From NCBI GenBank assembly GCA_965242905.1, contig CBDETM010000002.1, positions 3,658,001 through 3,722,000 on the forward strand: a stretch of 64,000 nt of DNA, read 5' to 3'. This DNA comes from Bin5 sp965242905. GTDB lineage: Bacteria; Chloroflexota; Anaerolineae; Caldilineales; Caldilineaceae. This document shows, piece by piece, positions 1 to 8,466 of the stretch. The notes beneath the pieces are model-generated. The model ran no database searches and was not told the origin of the DNA. It saw only the letters and a program-made list of their open reading frames with translations. Both the position numbers and the translations under genes were made by a program. The first letter of the stretch is position 1; each line of letters starts with the position of its first letter.

Positions 1-1
1 G

Positions 2-400
2 ATCATATTCACCTCCGCCATCGAAGCCATCCCCGCCGACCTGATCATCGCCGCCAAAGTGGACGGCGCCGGGGACCTTGCCGTCATCCGCGATATCACC
101 CTGCCTCTGCTGCGCTGGCCCCTGCTCTTCGTCGTCACCTACCAGACGCTCTCGCTGCTCGTCTCATTCGAGTATATCCTCCTGCTCACAAACGGCGGGC
201 CGGGCCTCTTCACCACCGAGGTGTGGGCGCTCACAGCCTACAAGCGCGCTCTCCAGACCTATTTCGGTTCGAACCAGTGGGCTTACGGTGCCGCTTGGGG
301 CTTTGTTCTCGTCCTGATCGGCGCCATCCTGTCTGTTATCTATCTGCGCGTCTTCCGCTTCAACGACCTTGTCCAGGAACCGAAAATCGATGTGTTGTAA
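2..400 (+). CDS. Carbohydrate ABC transporter permease, MalF/UgpA type (C-terminal part)
   Basis: Inner-membrane subunit of a sugar importer. The reading frame is open from base 2, so the start lies upstream of the window. The first visible residues form the EAA coupling loop (ADLIIAAKVDGAG followed by ITLP), which docks on the ATPase. Two hydrophobic segments follow (LLFVVTYQTLSLLVSFEYILL is one) and the protein ends with a typical charged tail. It is followed at 506 by a second permease and at 1414 by the ATPase, the usual order for a CUT1-type importer. The binding protein must lie upstream of the window. The substrate cannot be told from this fragment. Confidence 0.88.
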   Translation: MIFTSAIEAIPADLIIAAKVDGAGDLAVIRDITLPLLRWPLLFVVTYQTLSLLVSFEYILLLTNGGPGLFTTEVWALTAYKRALQTYFGSNQWAYGAAWGFVLVLIGAILSVIYLRVFRFNDLVQEPKIDVL

Positions 401-505
401 CTCGTGGAGGGCTTTTGTTTTCGTCTGTAGCAAGAGATCCCTCCGCACGGAACGAATATATGTTGAGATTCGAAGGGCCTGAAAATGCTTAAAGGAGTAG
501 GCCCG

Positions 506-1414
506 GTGAAGGTCGCGGGAACGCTCTTCACCGCCCAGATGACACTGCGCACCAGGCGTTTTTCGCCCGGACAGGCGCTCCCTTACCTGCTGCTCTCGCT
601 GACGATCCTGCCAATCCTGGCCGGCTATGCCTGGGTCCTTGTCGCCACCTTCTCCCAGCGTACCAACGGCCTCCTCCCTCGCGACGCCCAGGGCAATCTC
701 GGCGGCCTCACCCTCGAAAACTGGCAGTTTCTGGCCGAGCCCGATGTCTGGAAGGCCACGCTCAACTCCTTCGGCATCGGCATGAGCATGGTCATCGGCG
801 TCGGCGCCGTCTCCGCCCTCGCCGCCTACGCTCTCTCCCGCATGAACTTCCCGGGCCGCAAGGGCTTCCTCGGCATGACCATGGTCCTGCACGCCTTCCG
901 CCCCGAAATGCTCCTCATCGCCATCTTCCAGGTGCTTCTCTTCATCGGCGGAGTCCCTCTCATCGGCAATTTTTTCGGCTTCAATACCGTCGGCGGCGTC
1001 GCCCTTGTCATGGTGACACTCGACCTCCCCCTCGGTATCTGGCTCATGAAAGGCTTCTTCGACAACCTCTCCTGGGACATGGAGCGGGCCGCCCTCATCG
1101 ACGGCGCCAGCCGCTTTCGCGTCTGGTGGGAAATCCTCCTCCCGCAGATTCGCCCCGGCTTGGCCGCCCTCTCCATCTTCATGTTCATTCAGGGCTGGAA
1201 CGCCTACCTCATCCCCTTTACCTTCACCATCGGCTCCAAGGTCGCCAACCTGCCGGTCTACATCAACAGCTTTTCCGGTGACACCAGCCTGGTCAGTTGG
1301 AACAGAGTGGCGGCCATCGGCCTCTTCCAGCTGATTCCCGTCCTCATCTTCTTTATCTTTACCCAGGAGGCTCTGCTGAATATCTACGGCGGCGGCAGCA
1401 AAGGGGGATCCTAG
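506..1414 (+). CDS. Carbohydrate ABC transporter permease, MalG/UgpE type
   Basis: Second transmembrane subunit of the sugar importer. About six hydrophobic segments are visible, starting with PYLLLSLTILPILAGYAWVL. The EAA loop is ERAALIDGASRFRVWWEILL. I chose the GTG at 506 because an ideal ribosome-binding site, AAAGGAG at 491-497, lies 8 bases upstream. An in-frame ATG at 485 would place the same sequence inside the coding region. The stop codon overlaps the GTG start of the ATPase gene by one base (TAGTG), so the two are probably translationally coupled. An 84-base gap separates it from the preceding permease. Confidence 0.87.
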   Translation: MKVAGTLFTAQMTLRTRRFSPGQALPYLLLSLTILPILAGYAWVLVATFSQRTNGLLPRDAQGNLGGLTLENWQFLAEPDVWKATLNSFGIGMSMVIGVGAVSALAAYALSRMNFPGRKGFLGMTMVLHAFRPEMLLIAIFQVLLFIGGVPLIGNFFGFNTVGGVALVMVTLDLPLGIWLMKGFFDNLSWDMERAALIDGASRFRVWWEILLPQIRPGLAALSIFMFIQGWNAYLIPFTFTIGSKVANLPVYINSFSGDTSLVSWNRVAAIGLFQLIPVLIFFIFTQEALLNIYGGGSKGGS

Positions 1415-2505
1415 TGCGCGTCGAACTCAACGAGCTGACCAAACGCTGGGGCAATGTAACTGGCGCCGATAACATCACCCTCGACATCCAGAGCGGGGAG
1501 TTCGTAGCCTTCCTCGGCCCTTCGGGATGCGGCAAGACGACCACGCTCCTTATGGTTGCCGGCATCTACAAGCCGACCGCTGGCGAGATCCGTTTCGACG
1601 ACCGCGTCGTCAATCAGGTCGCGCCCAAAGACCGCAACATCGGCATGGTCTTCCAGAGCTACGCCCTCTACCCCCACATGAGCGTCCGCCAGAACATCGG
1701 CTACCCCCTCAAACTCAAGAAATCGCCCACCGCCGAGATGGAGGACCGTGTGCAGCGCGTCGCCGATATGATGGGCATCGGCCACTTGCTCGACCGCCGC
1801 CCTGCCCAACTCTCCGGTGGGCAGCAGCAGCGAGTAGCCCTCGGGCGCGCCCTTGTCAAGGAACCGAGCCTCCTCCTCTTCGATGAACCTCTTTCCAATC
1901 TGGACGCCCGTCTGCGCCTGACCATGCGCAGCGAGATCAAGCGCCTGCAACTCGATCTGGGGATCACCTCCATCTACGTCACCCACGACCAGGTGGAGGC
2001 CATGACCATGGCCGACCGCATCGCCGTCATGCAGGAGGGCAAGCTCCAGGCCTACGCGCCGCCCAACGAACTCTACGAGCGGCCGCGCACGATCTTCATC
2101 GCCGGTTTCGTCGGCAACCCGCCAATGAATCTATTCGATGTACGGGTTTTCCGCGAAGGGGAACGCCTCCTGGCAAGGAGGCAAAACCTTGAAATCAAGC
2201 TGCCGCCGGAGCGGGGCAGCCTGGCGGCAGGCAAGGAAGAGATAATCGCCGGCGTCAGGCCGGAGGATATTACTCTTATTCCGGGTGCCGCCGGTTCAAG
2301 CGATAGTGCGCAAGGCGAGGTATTTGTGGTTGAACCGCTTGGGCGCGATAATTTGGTGGATGTGCGTATCGACGATCTGCATCTCTTCGTTCTGGCCGAT
2401 CCGCGCCAACCACTGCAAATTGGCGATCCGGTGCGGCTTCAGTTCGACGGCGACAAAGTGCAGCTTTTCGATCCGGAAACCGAACTGTCGCTCCTTTGGT
2501 CATAG
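1414..2505 (+). CDS. Sugar ABC transporter ATP-binding protein, MalK/UgpC/MsmX type
   Basis: Cytoplasmic ATPase of the importer, 363 aa, normal length for the family. Walker A GPSGCGKT at about residues 35-42, ABC signature LSGGQQQR near 133, Walker B LLLFDEP near 153-159 and the switch histidine in THDQ near 191. The C-terminal 120 residues form the OB/TOBE regulatory region of MalK-like proteins. The GTG start at 1414 overlaps the previous stop codon and has a purine-rich site (AAGGGGG) upstream. An earlier in-frame ATG at 1297 would lie deep inside the permease gene and is rejected. Because two other sugar importers in this window lack an ATPase gene, this subunit may serve them too, as MsmX does in Bacillus. 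That sharing is inference. Confidence 0.93.
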   Translation: MRVELNELTKRWGNVTGADNITLDIQSGEFVAFLGPSGCGKTTTLLMVAGIYKPTAGEIRFDDRVVNQVAPKDRNIGMVFQSYALYPHMSVRQNIGYPLKLKKSPTAEMEDRVQRVADMMGIGHLLDRRPAQLSGGQQQRVALGRALVKEPSLLLFDEPLSNLDARLRLTMRSEIKRLQLDLGITSIYVTHDQVEAMTMADRIAVMQEGKLQAYAPPNELYERPRTIFIAGFVGNPPMNLFDVRVFREGERLLARRQNLEIKLPPERGSLAAGKEEIIAGVRPEDITLIPGAAGSSDSAQGEVFVVEPLGRDNLVDVRIDDLHLFVLADPRQPLQIGDPVRLQFDGDKVQLFDPETELSLLWS

Positions 2506-2507
2506 GT

Positions 2508-3773
2508 ATGCTGGAACAGCGTTGTTTTATCGCATCTGCCCCTGCCGCCAGGGCACTTCTCGCCGCACTCCTCACCGCCGTAATTCTCTCTGCCGCCTGC
2601 AATGCGCCCCGCCTTCCTGGCTTCGGCGGTCGCGATTCCCAGAATGAAGGCGGTAACAACGGCCCCACCGTGCCCCAGGGGCCAATCGTCGAGACCGTCC
2701 TGACCGGGCTGTCCAATCCCCGCGGCGTCGCTGTTCTTCCCGATGGTTCACTCATGGTTGCTGAGGCCGGAACCGGTTACAATGCCGTCGATCCCCAGGA
2801 ATGGACCGGAAGACTCTCGCACTTCCAGGACAACAACCGTGATGGTGACTTCGAAGATGAAGGCGAACTCACCATCTGGTTTCGTCACCTTCCCACCTAC
2901 AACGCGCTCCAGGAATACTCGACCTGGCGCGACGAGGTCAGCGGTCCGGGCGACCTGCTGCGCCACTCCGATGGCCACCTCTACCTCAGCGTTGACGGCG
3001 GCCACGACCGCATCGGCCTCTACGAGATCAGCCCCTACAAGCGCATAGGACGCAATCTCTCCGCCCGCGGCAACATGAACGGCCTCGCCTTCTCCCGCGA
3101 TCACGCCCAGATCTACCTGGCCGAAAGCACCGCCAATGCACTCTCAGTCGTCACCATCGCCGACGCCGAACACCGCAAGATCACACAGTTCGGCGCGCTC
3201 GCCAGCGGCCAGCAATCTGTCCCCGCCGGCGTCGCCGTGGACCCCCGTAACGGCGACCTTCTGGTCGCTCTCTTCTCTGGCGCCCTCGTTATCGAAGGCG
3301 AAAAGCTCCCCGTCATCACCGGCGACAGCGCCGTCGTGCGCGTGGACCCCGACACCGGCGCCATTACCGACGCCGTACTTGGCCTTACAACCGCCATCGA
3401 TGTGGCCGTCGATTCTGAAGGCAATATCTATGTCGTCGAAATGTGTAGCGGGCACGCCGACCTGATTGAACCCTCTTACGACCTCTTTGACCCGGACCAG
3501 ACGCCCCTCCACGGCGGCTACCTGCGCTACAGCGGACGCGTCACTGTCTACCCACCGCCCGCCGCAGCCGGTGCACCGCCCCACCAGGCAGACGTCAATG
3601 CGACCGTTCTCGCCGACGCCCTCGACATGCCAACCAATATCACCCTCGCGCCCGACGGATCACTCTACGTCTCCACCGGCCAGGGCACACCCAACCGCCC
3701 CATCCCCGGCCCCGACGGGCCAACTCGCATAGTCGGAGAAGTCATTCGCATCACCTTGCCAGACGCCAATTAG
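2508..3773 (+). CDS. ScyD/ScyE-like beta-propeller lipoprotein (NHL/SMP-30-like repeats)
   Basis: Probably an exported lipoprotein of about 421 aa. The N-terminus has a hydrophobic stretch ending in the lipobox LSAAC. The mature part carries repeated blades of the type LSNPRGVAVLPDGSLMVAEAG, with later copies VAVDPRNGDLLVALFSG, DVAVDSEGNIYVVEM and NITLAPDGSLYVSTGQG. This pattern matches the ScyD/ScyE and NHL-like propellers; the family function is not settled. An ATG at 2508 is preferred over the TTG at 2496 because the latter lies inside the ATPase gene. Its start is 3 bases after the ATPase stop, so it may be co-transcribed, but a direct role in transport is not evident. Confidence 0.72.
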   Translation: MLEQRCFIASAPAARALLAALLTAVILSAACNAPRLPGFGGRDSQNEGGNNGPTVPQGPIVETVLTGLSNPRGVAVLPDGSLMVAEAGTGYNAVDPQEWTGRLSHFQDNNRDGDFEDEGELTIWFRHLPTYNALQEYSTWRDEVSGPGDLLRHSDGHLYLSVDGGHDRIGLYEISPYKRIGRNLSARGNMNGLAFSRDHAQIYLAESTANALSVVTIADAEHRKITQFGALASGQQSVPAGVAVDPRNGDLLVALFSGALVIEGEKLPVITGDSAVVRVDPDTGAITDAVLGLTTAIDVAVDSEGNIYVVEMCSGHADLIEPSYDLFDPDQTPLHGGYLRYSGRVTVYPPPAAAGAPPHQADVNATVLADALDMPTNITLAPDGSLYVSTGQGTPNRPIPGPDGPTRIVGEVIRITLPDAN

Positions 3774-3790
3774 CGCTCAAAAGCCAGCCC

Positions 3791-4954
3791 CTACACAACC
3801 GGATGCGCGTGCAGCACATCTTCCACAATTTCCACGCCCCAGCCCGGGCCGGACGGTGTGGTCATCTGCCCGTCAATGATCTCCGGCACGTTCGACACCA
3901 TCTCGTCCTTCCACGGCACGTCGTCAATGTCGATCTCCATGATCTTCACGTTCGGCAACACCGCGCACAGGCTCGCGCTGATGAACGAGGACAGATGACT
4001 GTAGTAGTTGTGCGGCGCGATGTTCATCTGGAAAGTCTGCGCCAGCTCCCCCACCCGCTTCGACGCCGCAAAGCCATTCCAGGGCACGTCTATCATTAGA
4101 TAGTCCGACGCCCGCGCCTGCAGATAGGGCAGATACTGGCGCTCATAGTAAAGCGTCTCGCCCGTGCAGATACGCGTGCTCGTCTTGCGCCGCACCTCCG
4201 CCAGCGCCTCCGGCTCATACAGATCGATCTCCAGCCACATCAGACGCAACGATTCCAGCGCCCGCGCGATCTCCAGACAGCTTTCCGGCTTGAAGTTGAA
4301 GTTCAAGTCCAATAACAGATCGAAATGCGGCCCCACCGCGTCCCGGAACGTGCCCATCTGCGTAACGATGTGATCGATCAACTCGTTCGACGCAACCTGA
4401 TCGGTGGCGCCGCCCGGATTCCGTCCCGGAAAGTAGACGTGTCCCGGATCGCCGGGGAAAAGAATGTTCGTCTTCAGCGCCGTGAATCCCTTCGAGACGA
4501 CCTCCCGTCCCAGCGCAGCCACATCCTCCATCGAACGCAGCGGCGGCGTGCCCATCAGCTCATGCACGCGAATCCGGCTCGTCCCGCAATGCGACCAGTA
4601 CACCCGCACGCTCTCCCGCGTCGGGCCGCCGAAAAGCTCGACAACCGAGCAGTCCCGCGCCCGCGCCGCGATCTCCACCAGCGCCAGTTCAATACCCGCA
4701 ATCGCCTTCGCGCCGATGCCGCCCGGACTCGACTGAAACGCCCGGTACATATCCCACCAGCGCTGCTCAAACGCTCTCGGATCCCGCCCCATCACCACCG
4801 GCGTCAGGTCTCGCACAGCGCCCGCCACCCCGTTCACCGCCTGGTCGCTGCACTCCCCCCACCCCGTGATGCCCTCGTCCGTCTCAACCTTCACCAGGAT
4901 CCAACTGCGCCACCCGGCGTCCATGACAATCGGCGTAACTTCCGTAATCTTCAT
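3791..4954 (-). CDS. Mandelate racemase/muconate lactonizing enzyme family protein (sugar-acid dehydratase-like)
   Basis: Enolase-superfamily enzyme, 387 aa, which would remove a proton alpha to a carboxylate; sugar-acid dehydration (galactonate or similar) is the most likely reaction. The N-terminal capping domain runs to about residue 130 and a beta/alpha barrel follows. Expected active-site positions are visible: KTN at 161, metal ligands Asp216 (LLLDLNF), Glu242 (WLEIDLY) and Glu266 (CTGETLY), and His315 (NIAPHNY). Start chosen at the ATG with AGAGGAGG about 8 bases upstream; the open frame extends further to 5107 through a palindromic repeat region and is not coding there. It converges on the ScyD-like gene with 17 bases between them. 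The exact substrate is unknown. Confidence 0.83.
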   Translation of the reverse strand: MKITEVTPIVMDAGWRSWILVKVETDEGITGWGECSDQAVNGVAGAVRDLTPVVMGRDPRAFEQRWWDMYRAFQSSPGGIGAKAIAGIELALVEIAARARDCSVVELFGGPTRESVRVYWSHCGTSRIRVHELMGTPPLRSMEDVAALGREVVSKGFTALKTNILFPGDPGHVYFPGRNPGGATDQVASNELIDHIVTQMGTFRDAVGPHFDLLLDLNFNFKPESCLEIARALESLRLMWLEIDLYEPEALAEVRRKTSTRICTGETLYYERQYLPYLQARASDYLMIDVPWNGFAASKRVGELAQTFQMNIAPHNYYSHLSSFISASLCAVLPNVKIMEIDIDDVPWKDEMVSNVPEIIDGQMTTPSGPGWGVEIVEDVLHAHPVV

Positions 4955-5034
4955 CGAAGCGTCCTCCTCTAATTTACGCGTAGCCCAAAACGGCCTGTGC
5001 GCTTGGTGACTAGGTTTCGTTGGCACTTCAACCC

Positions 5035-5062
5035 GTAGGGGCACCCCTTGTGGGTGCCCTGG
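5035..5062. repeat. GTAGGGGCA-type palindromic repeat, copy 1
   Basis: The core GGGCACCCC-TTGT-GGGTGCCC folds into a perfect stem of 7-8 base pairs with a tetraloop. It lies between the divergently transcribed dehydratase and AraC genes and is repeated almost exactly 63 bases downstream. Related elements with a different stem but the same GTAGGGGCA...CTTGTG...TGCCCTG frame lie at 12745 and 15133. Confidence 0.8.
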
Positions 5063-5097
5063 TCCTCGTGCCCAAGCTGGACTGCATACACAGGCCC

Positions 5098-5125
5098 GTA
5101 GGGGCACCCCTTGTGGGTGCCCTGG
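5098..5125. repeat. GTAGGGGCA-type palindromic repeat, copy 2
   Basis: Same element as at 5035-5062, in the same orientation. The two copies share the 28-base core and form equivalent stem-loops, 63 bases apart. They look like an intergenic REP-like palindrome rather than a terminator, since no T tract follows. Confidence 0.8.
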
Positions 5126-5232
5126 TGGTTGCTTGACAACAAAAGGTCAGACCAACGGCAGCGAGATCGAATCCAAATGAACAACCAGTATGCACAAACA
5201 GCAAGAACGGGATAGTTTGCCCAATATCATTC

Positions 5233-5241
5233 TGCTATACT
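5233..5241 (+). promoter_or_regulatory. Extended -10 promoter element, probably giving a leaderless mRNA
   Basis: TGCTATACT is an extended -10 box (TGn plus TATACT). The ATG of the AraC-type gene begins 6 bases after it, so transcription initiated at the usual distance would start at or next to the ATG. No Shine-Dalgarno sequence precedes that ATG. No convincing -35 box is present, as is common with extended -10 promoters. Confidence 0.5.
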
Positions 5242-5247
5242 GGCCGC

Positions 5248-6648
5248 ATGACGATCCAGAACGCAGTACAGACGCGTGAAGACACAATCCTCCACCATCG
5301 CGAGCGCCTCAACGCCGTCCTCCTCCATATCCAGGAGAACATCGACGCGCCCATGACCGTCGAGACGCTGGCTGCCGTAGCCGGCTTCTCACCCTACTAC
5401 TTCCACCGCATTTTTGCAGCATACCTGCGCGAAACAACCAGCGACTACGTGCGCCGCATCCGCCTCGACTGGGCAGCCCGCCGCCTCATCCTCAGCAGCG
5501 ACCAGGTGACGCAGATCGCCCTCGAAGCCGGTTACGAAACGCCCGCCGCATTTGGCCGCGCCTTCAAGAAACACTTCCGGATCAGCCCCCGCACCTTCCG
5601 CCGCCTCCGGCGGCCCACACTCTATGCAAACAACTGGGAACCGCTTCTCCTGCAGCCTGAGATCCGCCAACGACCCGATTACGAACTGGTCTACATTCCC
5701 TGCGTCGGCGCAGAAGCGGACAGCGAAACTGTCTGGACCACGCTTAAACAACACACACGCATAGCCGGAAACGATACCTCCGACATCGACCCCTTCGAAC
5801 CACCCTCCTACGTACAGGTCTGCCGCGACCTTCCCAACGAGGACAACGCCGCAAGTGACAAAATGCGGGTAGACGCCGGCATCCTACTCGAAGAGAACGC
5901 TTCCATCCAGCCGCGCGGACCCGTGGACGTCCAACAACTTGCAGGCGGAGTCTATGCTGTCTTTCACCACCACGGTAGTCGCCGCGATGCCATGTGGCAG
6001 GCCATTTACAAACGCTGGCTGCCGCAAACCGAAATCAGCCTGCGCGACGCGCCGCCCTATGCAGAAAGCACCGCCCTTCCCGCCCTTCGCCGCCGCCAGG
6101 ACCAGACAGTTGCCTTCTACGTACCCATCAACGGCTCACTATACGAGCTACAAAAAAAGGAGACACTTATGTCCCCCACAGTCAGTACATTGGAACAACC
6201 GGACCGCCACATGCTCAGCATCACCCGCCATGTCAATATCGACGAACTCCACGTCCACCTGCGCGAATCCTATGAGCAGATCGCGGCCTTGATTGCCGAA
6301 GCGGGCGTTGAACAGGACGGCAAGCCCGTCGCCATCTACCACGGCGAAGTCAACAAGGACAAGAACGGGCCCGTCGAAGTCGGCATCCCCGTCAAAACCG
6401 TGCCCACTGTCAGAGGCAACATCAAGAGTGAAACCCTGCCAGGCGGATCCATCGCTTACACTTCGTTAACCCTGCGCCAGGCACACTTCCCCGAGATACT
6501 GGGCTACTACGACGCCGTCTACAACTGGATCGAAGAGAACGGCCACAAAATCGCCGGCTCCCCTCGCGAAGTCTACGCAACCAGGCCTATGGACAAAGAA
6601 GCGGGCATGGACCAGCCCTTCCTCGAAATCGCTTGGCCCTATAAGTAG
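5248..6648 (+). CDS. AraC-family regulator fused to two GyrI-like ligand-binding domains
   Basis: 466 aa. Residues about 10-115 form the double helix-turn-helix of AraC/XylS regulators (VETLAAVAGFSPYYFHRIF and QIALEAGYETPAAFGRAF). Residues about 130-295 look like one GyrI/SOUL-type effector-binding domain, and residues 308-466 (MSPTVSTLEQPDRHMLSITR onward) like a second. Single-GyrI AraC proteins (Rob, SoxS-like) are common; two such domains in one chain are unusual. Codon 308 is an ATG preceded by AAAAAAAGGAG, so the second domain may also be made as a separate 159-aa protein. The promoter appears leaderless. Likely role: response to a small hydrophobic or cationic compound; the effector is unknown. 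Confidence 0.85.
   Translation: MTIQNAVQTREDTILHHRERLNAVLLHIQENIDAPMTVETLAAVAGFSPYYFHRIFAAYLRETTSDYVRRIRLDWAARRLILSSDQVTQIALEAGYETPAAFGRAFKKHFRISPRTFRRLRRPTLYANNWEPLLLQPEIRQRPDYELVYIPCVGAEADSETVWTTLKQHTRIAGNDTSDIDPFEPPSYVQVCRDLPNEDNAASDKMRVDAGILLEENASIQPRGPVDVQQLAGGVYAVFHHHGSRRDAMWQAIYKRWLPQTEISLRDAPPYAESTALPALRRRQDQTVAFYVPINGSLYELQKKETLMSPTVSTLEQPDRHMLSITRHVNIDELHVHLRESYEQIAALIAEAGVEQDGKPVAIYHGEVNKDKNGPVEVGIPVKTVPTVRGNIKSETLPGGSIAYTSLTLRQAHFPEILGYYDAVYNWIEENGHKIAGSPREVYATRPMDKEAGMDQPFLEIAWPYK
6154..6171 (+). promoter_or_regulatory. Internal ribosome-binding site and start inside the AraC-GyrI gene
   Basis: AAAAAAGGAG ends at 6162 and is followed after 6 bases by an in-frame ATG at 6169. This is a stronger ribosome-binding site than at the gene's own start, which has none. 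It would produce the C-terminal GyrI-like domain alone. Confidence 0.5.
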
Positions 6649-6724
6649 CTGAAGCGGATAGAGGAGTCGATGTGTGAGAGAACGCTACTCTCTCCTCACT
6701 CCTCTCCGCTCTCTCCTCTTCAGT

Positions 6725-7567
6725 TCACCCCGCCTCTGCTGGGCTGTGCTTCTTCAGCCACATACGCAGCGGCACGTCCTCATCCGTCGGCGAAAACCGC
6801 CCGTTCGCATTCACGCTCCACCCCAGCAACTGCCGGCGGATCGGGCTGACGCTATCCCACAGGTGGTCGACCGTCATGTCGTCCTTCGTCCGCAGCCAGC
6901 GATAGCCGTAGCCGTAAAACAAAACCCGCCGCGTGATGTCAGACCAGTTCGGACTGGCCGTATGCCACAGCCGCCGGTCAAAGAACACCGCGTCCCCCGG
7001 CTTGGCCAGCACCGGCATCGCCCCCTCAGGCTGGCCGGTACCGCTCTCCGGCCTGTCGATCGTATCCCGCACGTGGCTCCGCGGCACCACCCAGAAGTTG
7101 CCCCGTCCCGGCTCGCTCGTATCCGACAGAAAATACGCCACCTTCAGCGACAGCCGCGGCCGCGGATGGCTCTCCATTTCCACATTGACGCGGCCGCTGT
7201 CCTGATGCCAGCTGAACGTCTTGTCATTCGGCTCCTCACCGTTCGGTGGCGTCACAATCAGATGCGCGTGATATAGAAAGATGTTCCAGCCCAGGATCCC
7301 CCAAACTTTGGGCAGAACCCGCTCGTAATCGACCAGATTGATGAAATACGGATCATCAGGAATAAAATTGGGATAGAACAACGCAATGCGCGGGTCGTGC
7401 CCCTCCGCCAACTTCGCCTTGTGGATCCGTTCCGTCAATTCGACACCATGTTCCACCTGCTCCGCCGAAAGAGCATTCCTCACGTAGATAATACCGGTCT
7501 CGTTGAATGTCTGTCGTTCTTCTTCCGTCAAACGATGCTCAAGCGATGCCGCGCTCAGGTCAGACAT
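6725..7567 (-). CDS. Phytanoyl-CoA dioxygenase (PhyH) family protein
   Basis: Fe(II)/2-oxoglutarate-dependent oxygenase, 280 aa, substrate unknown. The facial triad is visible as H121-x-D123 (SWHQDSGRVN) and His202 (LWHTASPNW), with the oxoglutarate-binding arginine at 213/214 (ITRRVLFYG). Start set at the ATG with AAGGGGAGGAG about 10 bases upstream; the longer frame to 7669 has no such site. It is one of three PhyH genes in the window (also 15170 and 19986), which are only distantly alike. Members of the family hydroxylate diverse small molecules, for example ectoine. Confidence 0.87.
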   Translation of the reverse strand: MSDLSAASLEHRLTEEERQTFNETGIIYVRNALSAEQVEHGVELTERIHKAKLAEGHDPRIALFYPNFIPDDPYFINLVDYERVLPKVWGILGWNIFLYHAHLIVTPPNGEEPNDKTFSWHQDSGRVNVEMESHPRPRLSLKVAYFLSDTSEPGRGNFWVVPRSHVRDTIDRPESGTGQPEGAMPVLAKPGDAVFFDRRLWHTASPNWSDITRRVLFYGYGYRWLRTKDDMTVDHLWDSVSPIRRQLLGWSVNANGRFSPTDEDVPLRMWLKKHSPAEAG

Positions 7568-8466
7568 TGGTTCTCTCCTCCCCTTAATTTGAGTCATATG
7601 CACACACAATGCAGTTAGTGTAGCATGAAACTGCTCTCTTGCGACCCTCCTCGTACACGGGCGGTGCATCCCAATATTGGGACGATCATACGTATACCTG
7701 CGAAAGCAACCAAGCTACGTTCAGTACCCGCTCTTTTCGCAGGCAGACCATACGGTGTCACTCCCTCCTCACTCCTCTCCCCTCTCTCTTCGCTTTTGGG
7801 CGGTCGGGCCTATTCGGCCCTCCCTTGTGCGGGGGCTCCGCCCCCGCAACGCCCCCCCCAACAACATGCCTCGCCGACCTGGTGTCGATATTCGTAACGG
7901 GTGCCCTGTCGAAAGATCTCCCCCAAACCACGTCCCCCCAAGTCCCCGAGTCAATCTCACTCAGACAAAACTGCCGCACTCTCTCCTCACTCCTCTCCAC
8001 TCTCTCCCCGCCCTTGTACCTGCCCTCGCACGCCCAACTGACGGACTCCACCGTAAGGCTAGGCCAGAGGCCTGCCCTGTGTCTCGCCAAAAGACGTTAA
8101 ACAATTTCAGCCACCGCCGCCATGGATTCCCCACCAGCCTATCCCCACCCCAAGACTGGGATGCACCCTACACGGAGAAATCAGGAGGGCGGAATCTGCG
8201 CCCTGCCTCTTGCTGCAATCCACAAAAGCAGAACGGAATCTAGCCCCGCCATAGTTCGTGGCAGCCATCTGCTGAACCATGTGAAATGGCCAGAGGGAAG
8301 CGCGCAAACGCGTCCACCATGGGAGCCATTCATTTCTCAGAAAAGTGGTTTGTTTTCTCCTTGAACTGTGATACCCTGTGCTGGAATCAAGACAGAGACC
8401 GCATTCATCACCTTTCCCATCCATTCGGCTTACTTTTGTTCCAAGACCTCGGGAGGAAAACAGAAC
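7568..8466. other. 900-base intergenic region without a convincing gene
   Basis: No ORF here has family-like content or a ribosome-binding site. The region holds copy A of a composite intergenic repeat (7798-8168), pyrimidine-rich CTCTCCTCACTCCTC tracts near 7765 and 7979, and a palindrome CCCAATATTGGG at 7670-7681. The promoter of the downstream importer operon should lie in the last 300 bases; I did not find a clear one. Confidence 0.6.
7798..8168. repeat. Composite intergenic repeat, copy A (full length)
   Basis: Begins with GGGCGGTCGGGCCTATTCGG, includes the strong stem TGCGGGGGC-TCC-GCCCCCGCA, then a block containing ATGCCTCGCCGACCTGGTGT, then one containing GACGGACTCCACCG, and ends at CTGGGATGCACCC. 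The same order of blocks recurs at 13035 and 53619, and the first block alone at 63613. Copies are diverged, so this is an old dispersed family. No coding capacity is conserved. Confidence 0.8.

Noticed and set aside
7668..7683. CCAATATTGG palindromes (also at 53439) as operators of the MmyB-type regulator
   Set aside because: The sequences around 7660-7683 match the inverted end block of the composite repeat (GGGTGCATCCC type), so the palindrome may be part of that repeat. Two sites are too few to define an operator.
7798..7860. Rho-independent terminator formed by the GC-rich stem of the composite repeat
   Set aside because: The stem is very strong, but no T tract follows on either strand in any of the four copies, and three copies are not directly behind genes.
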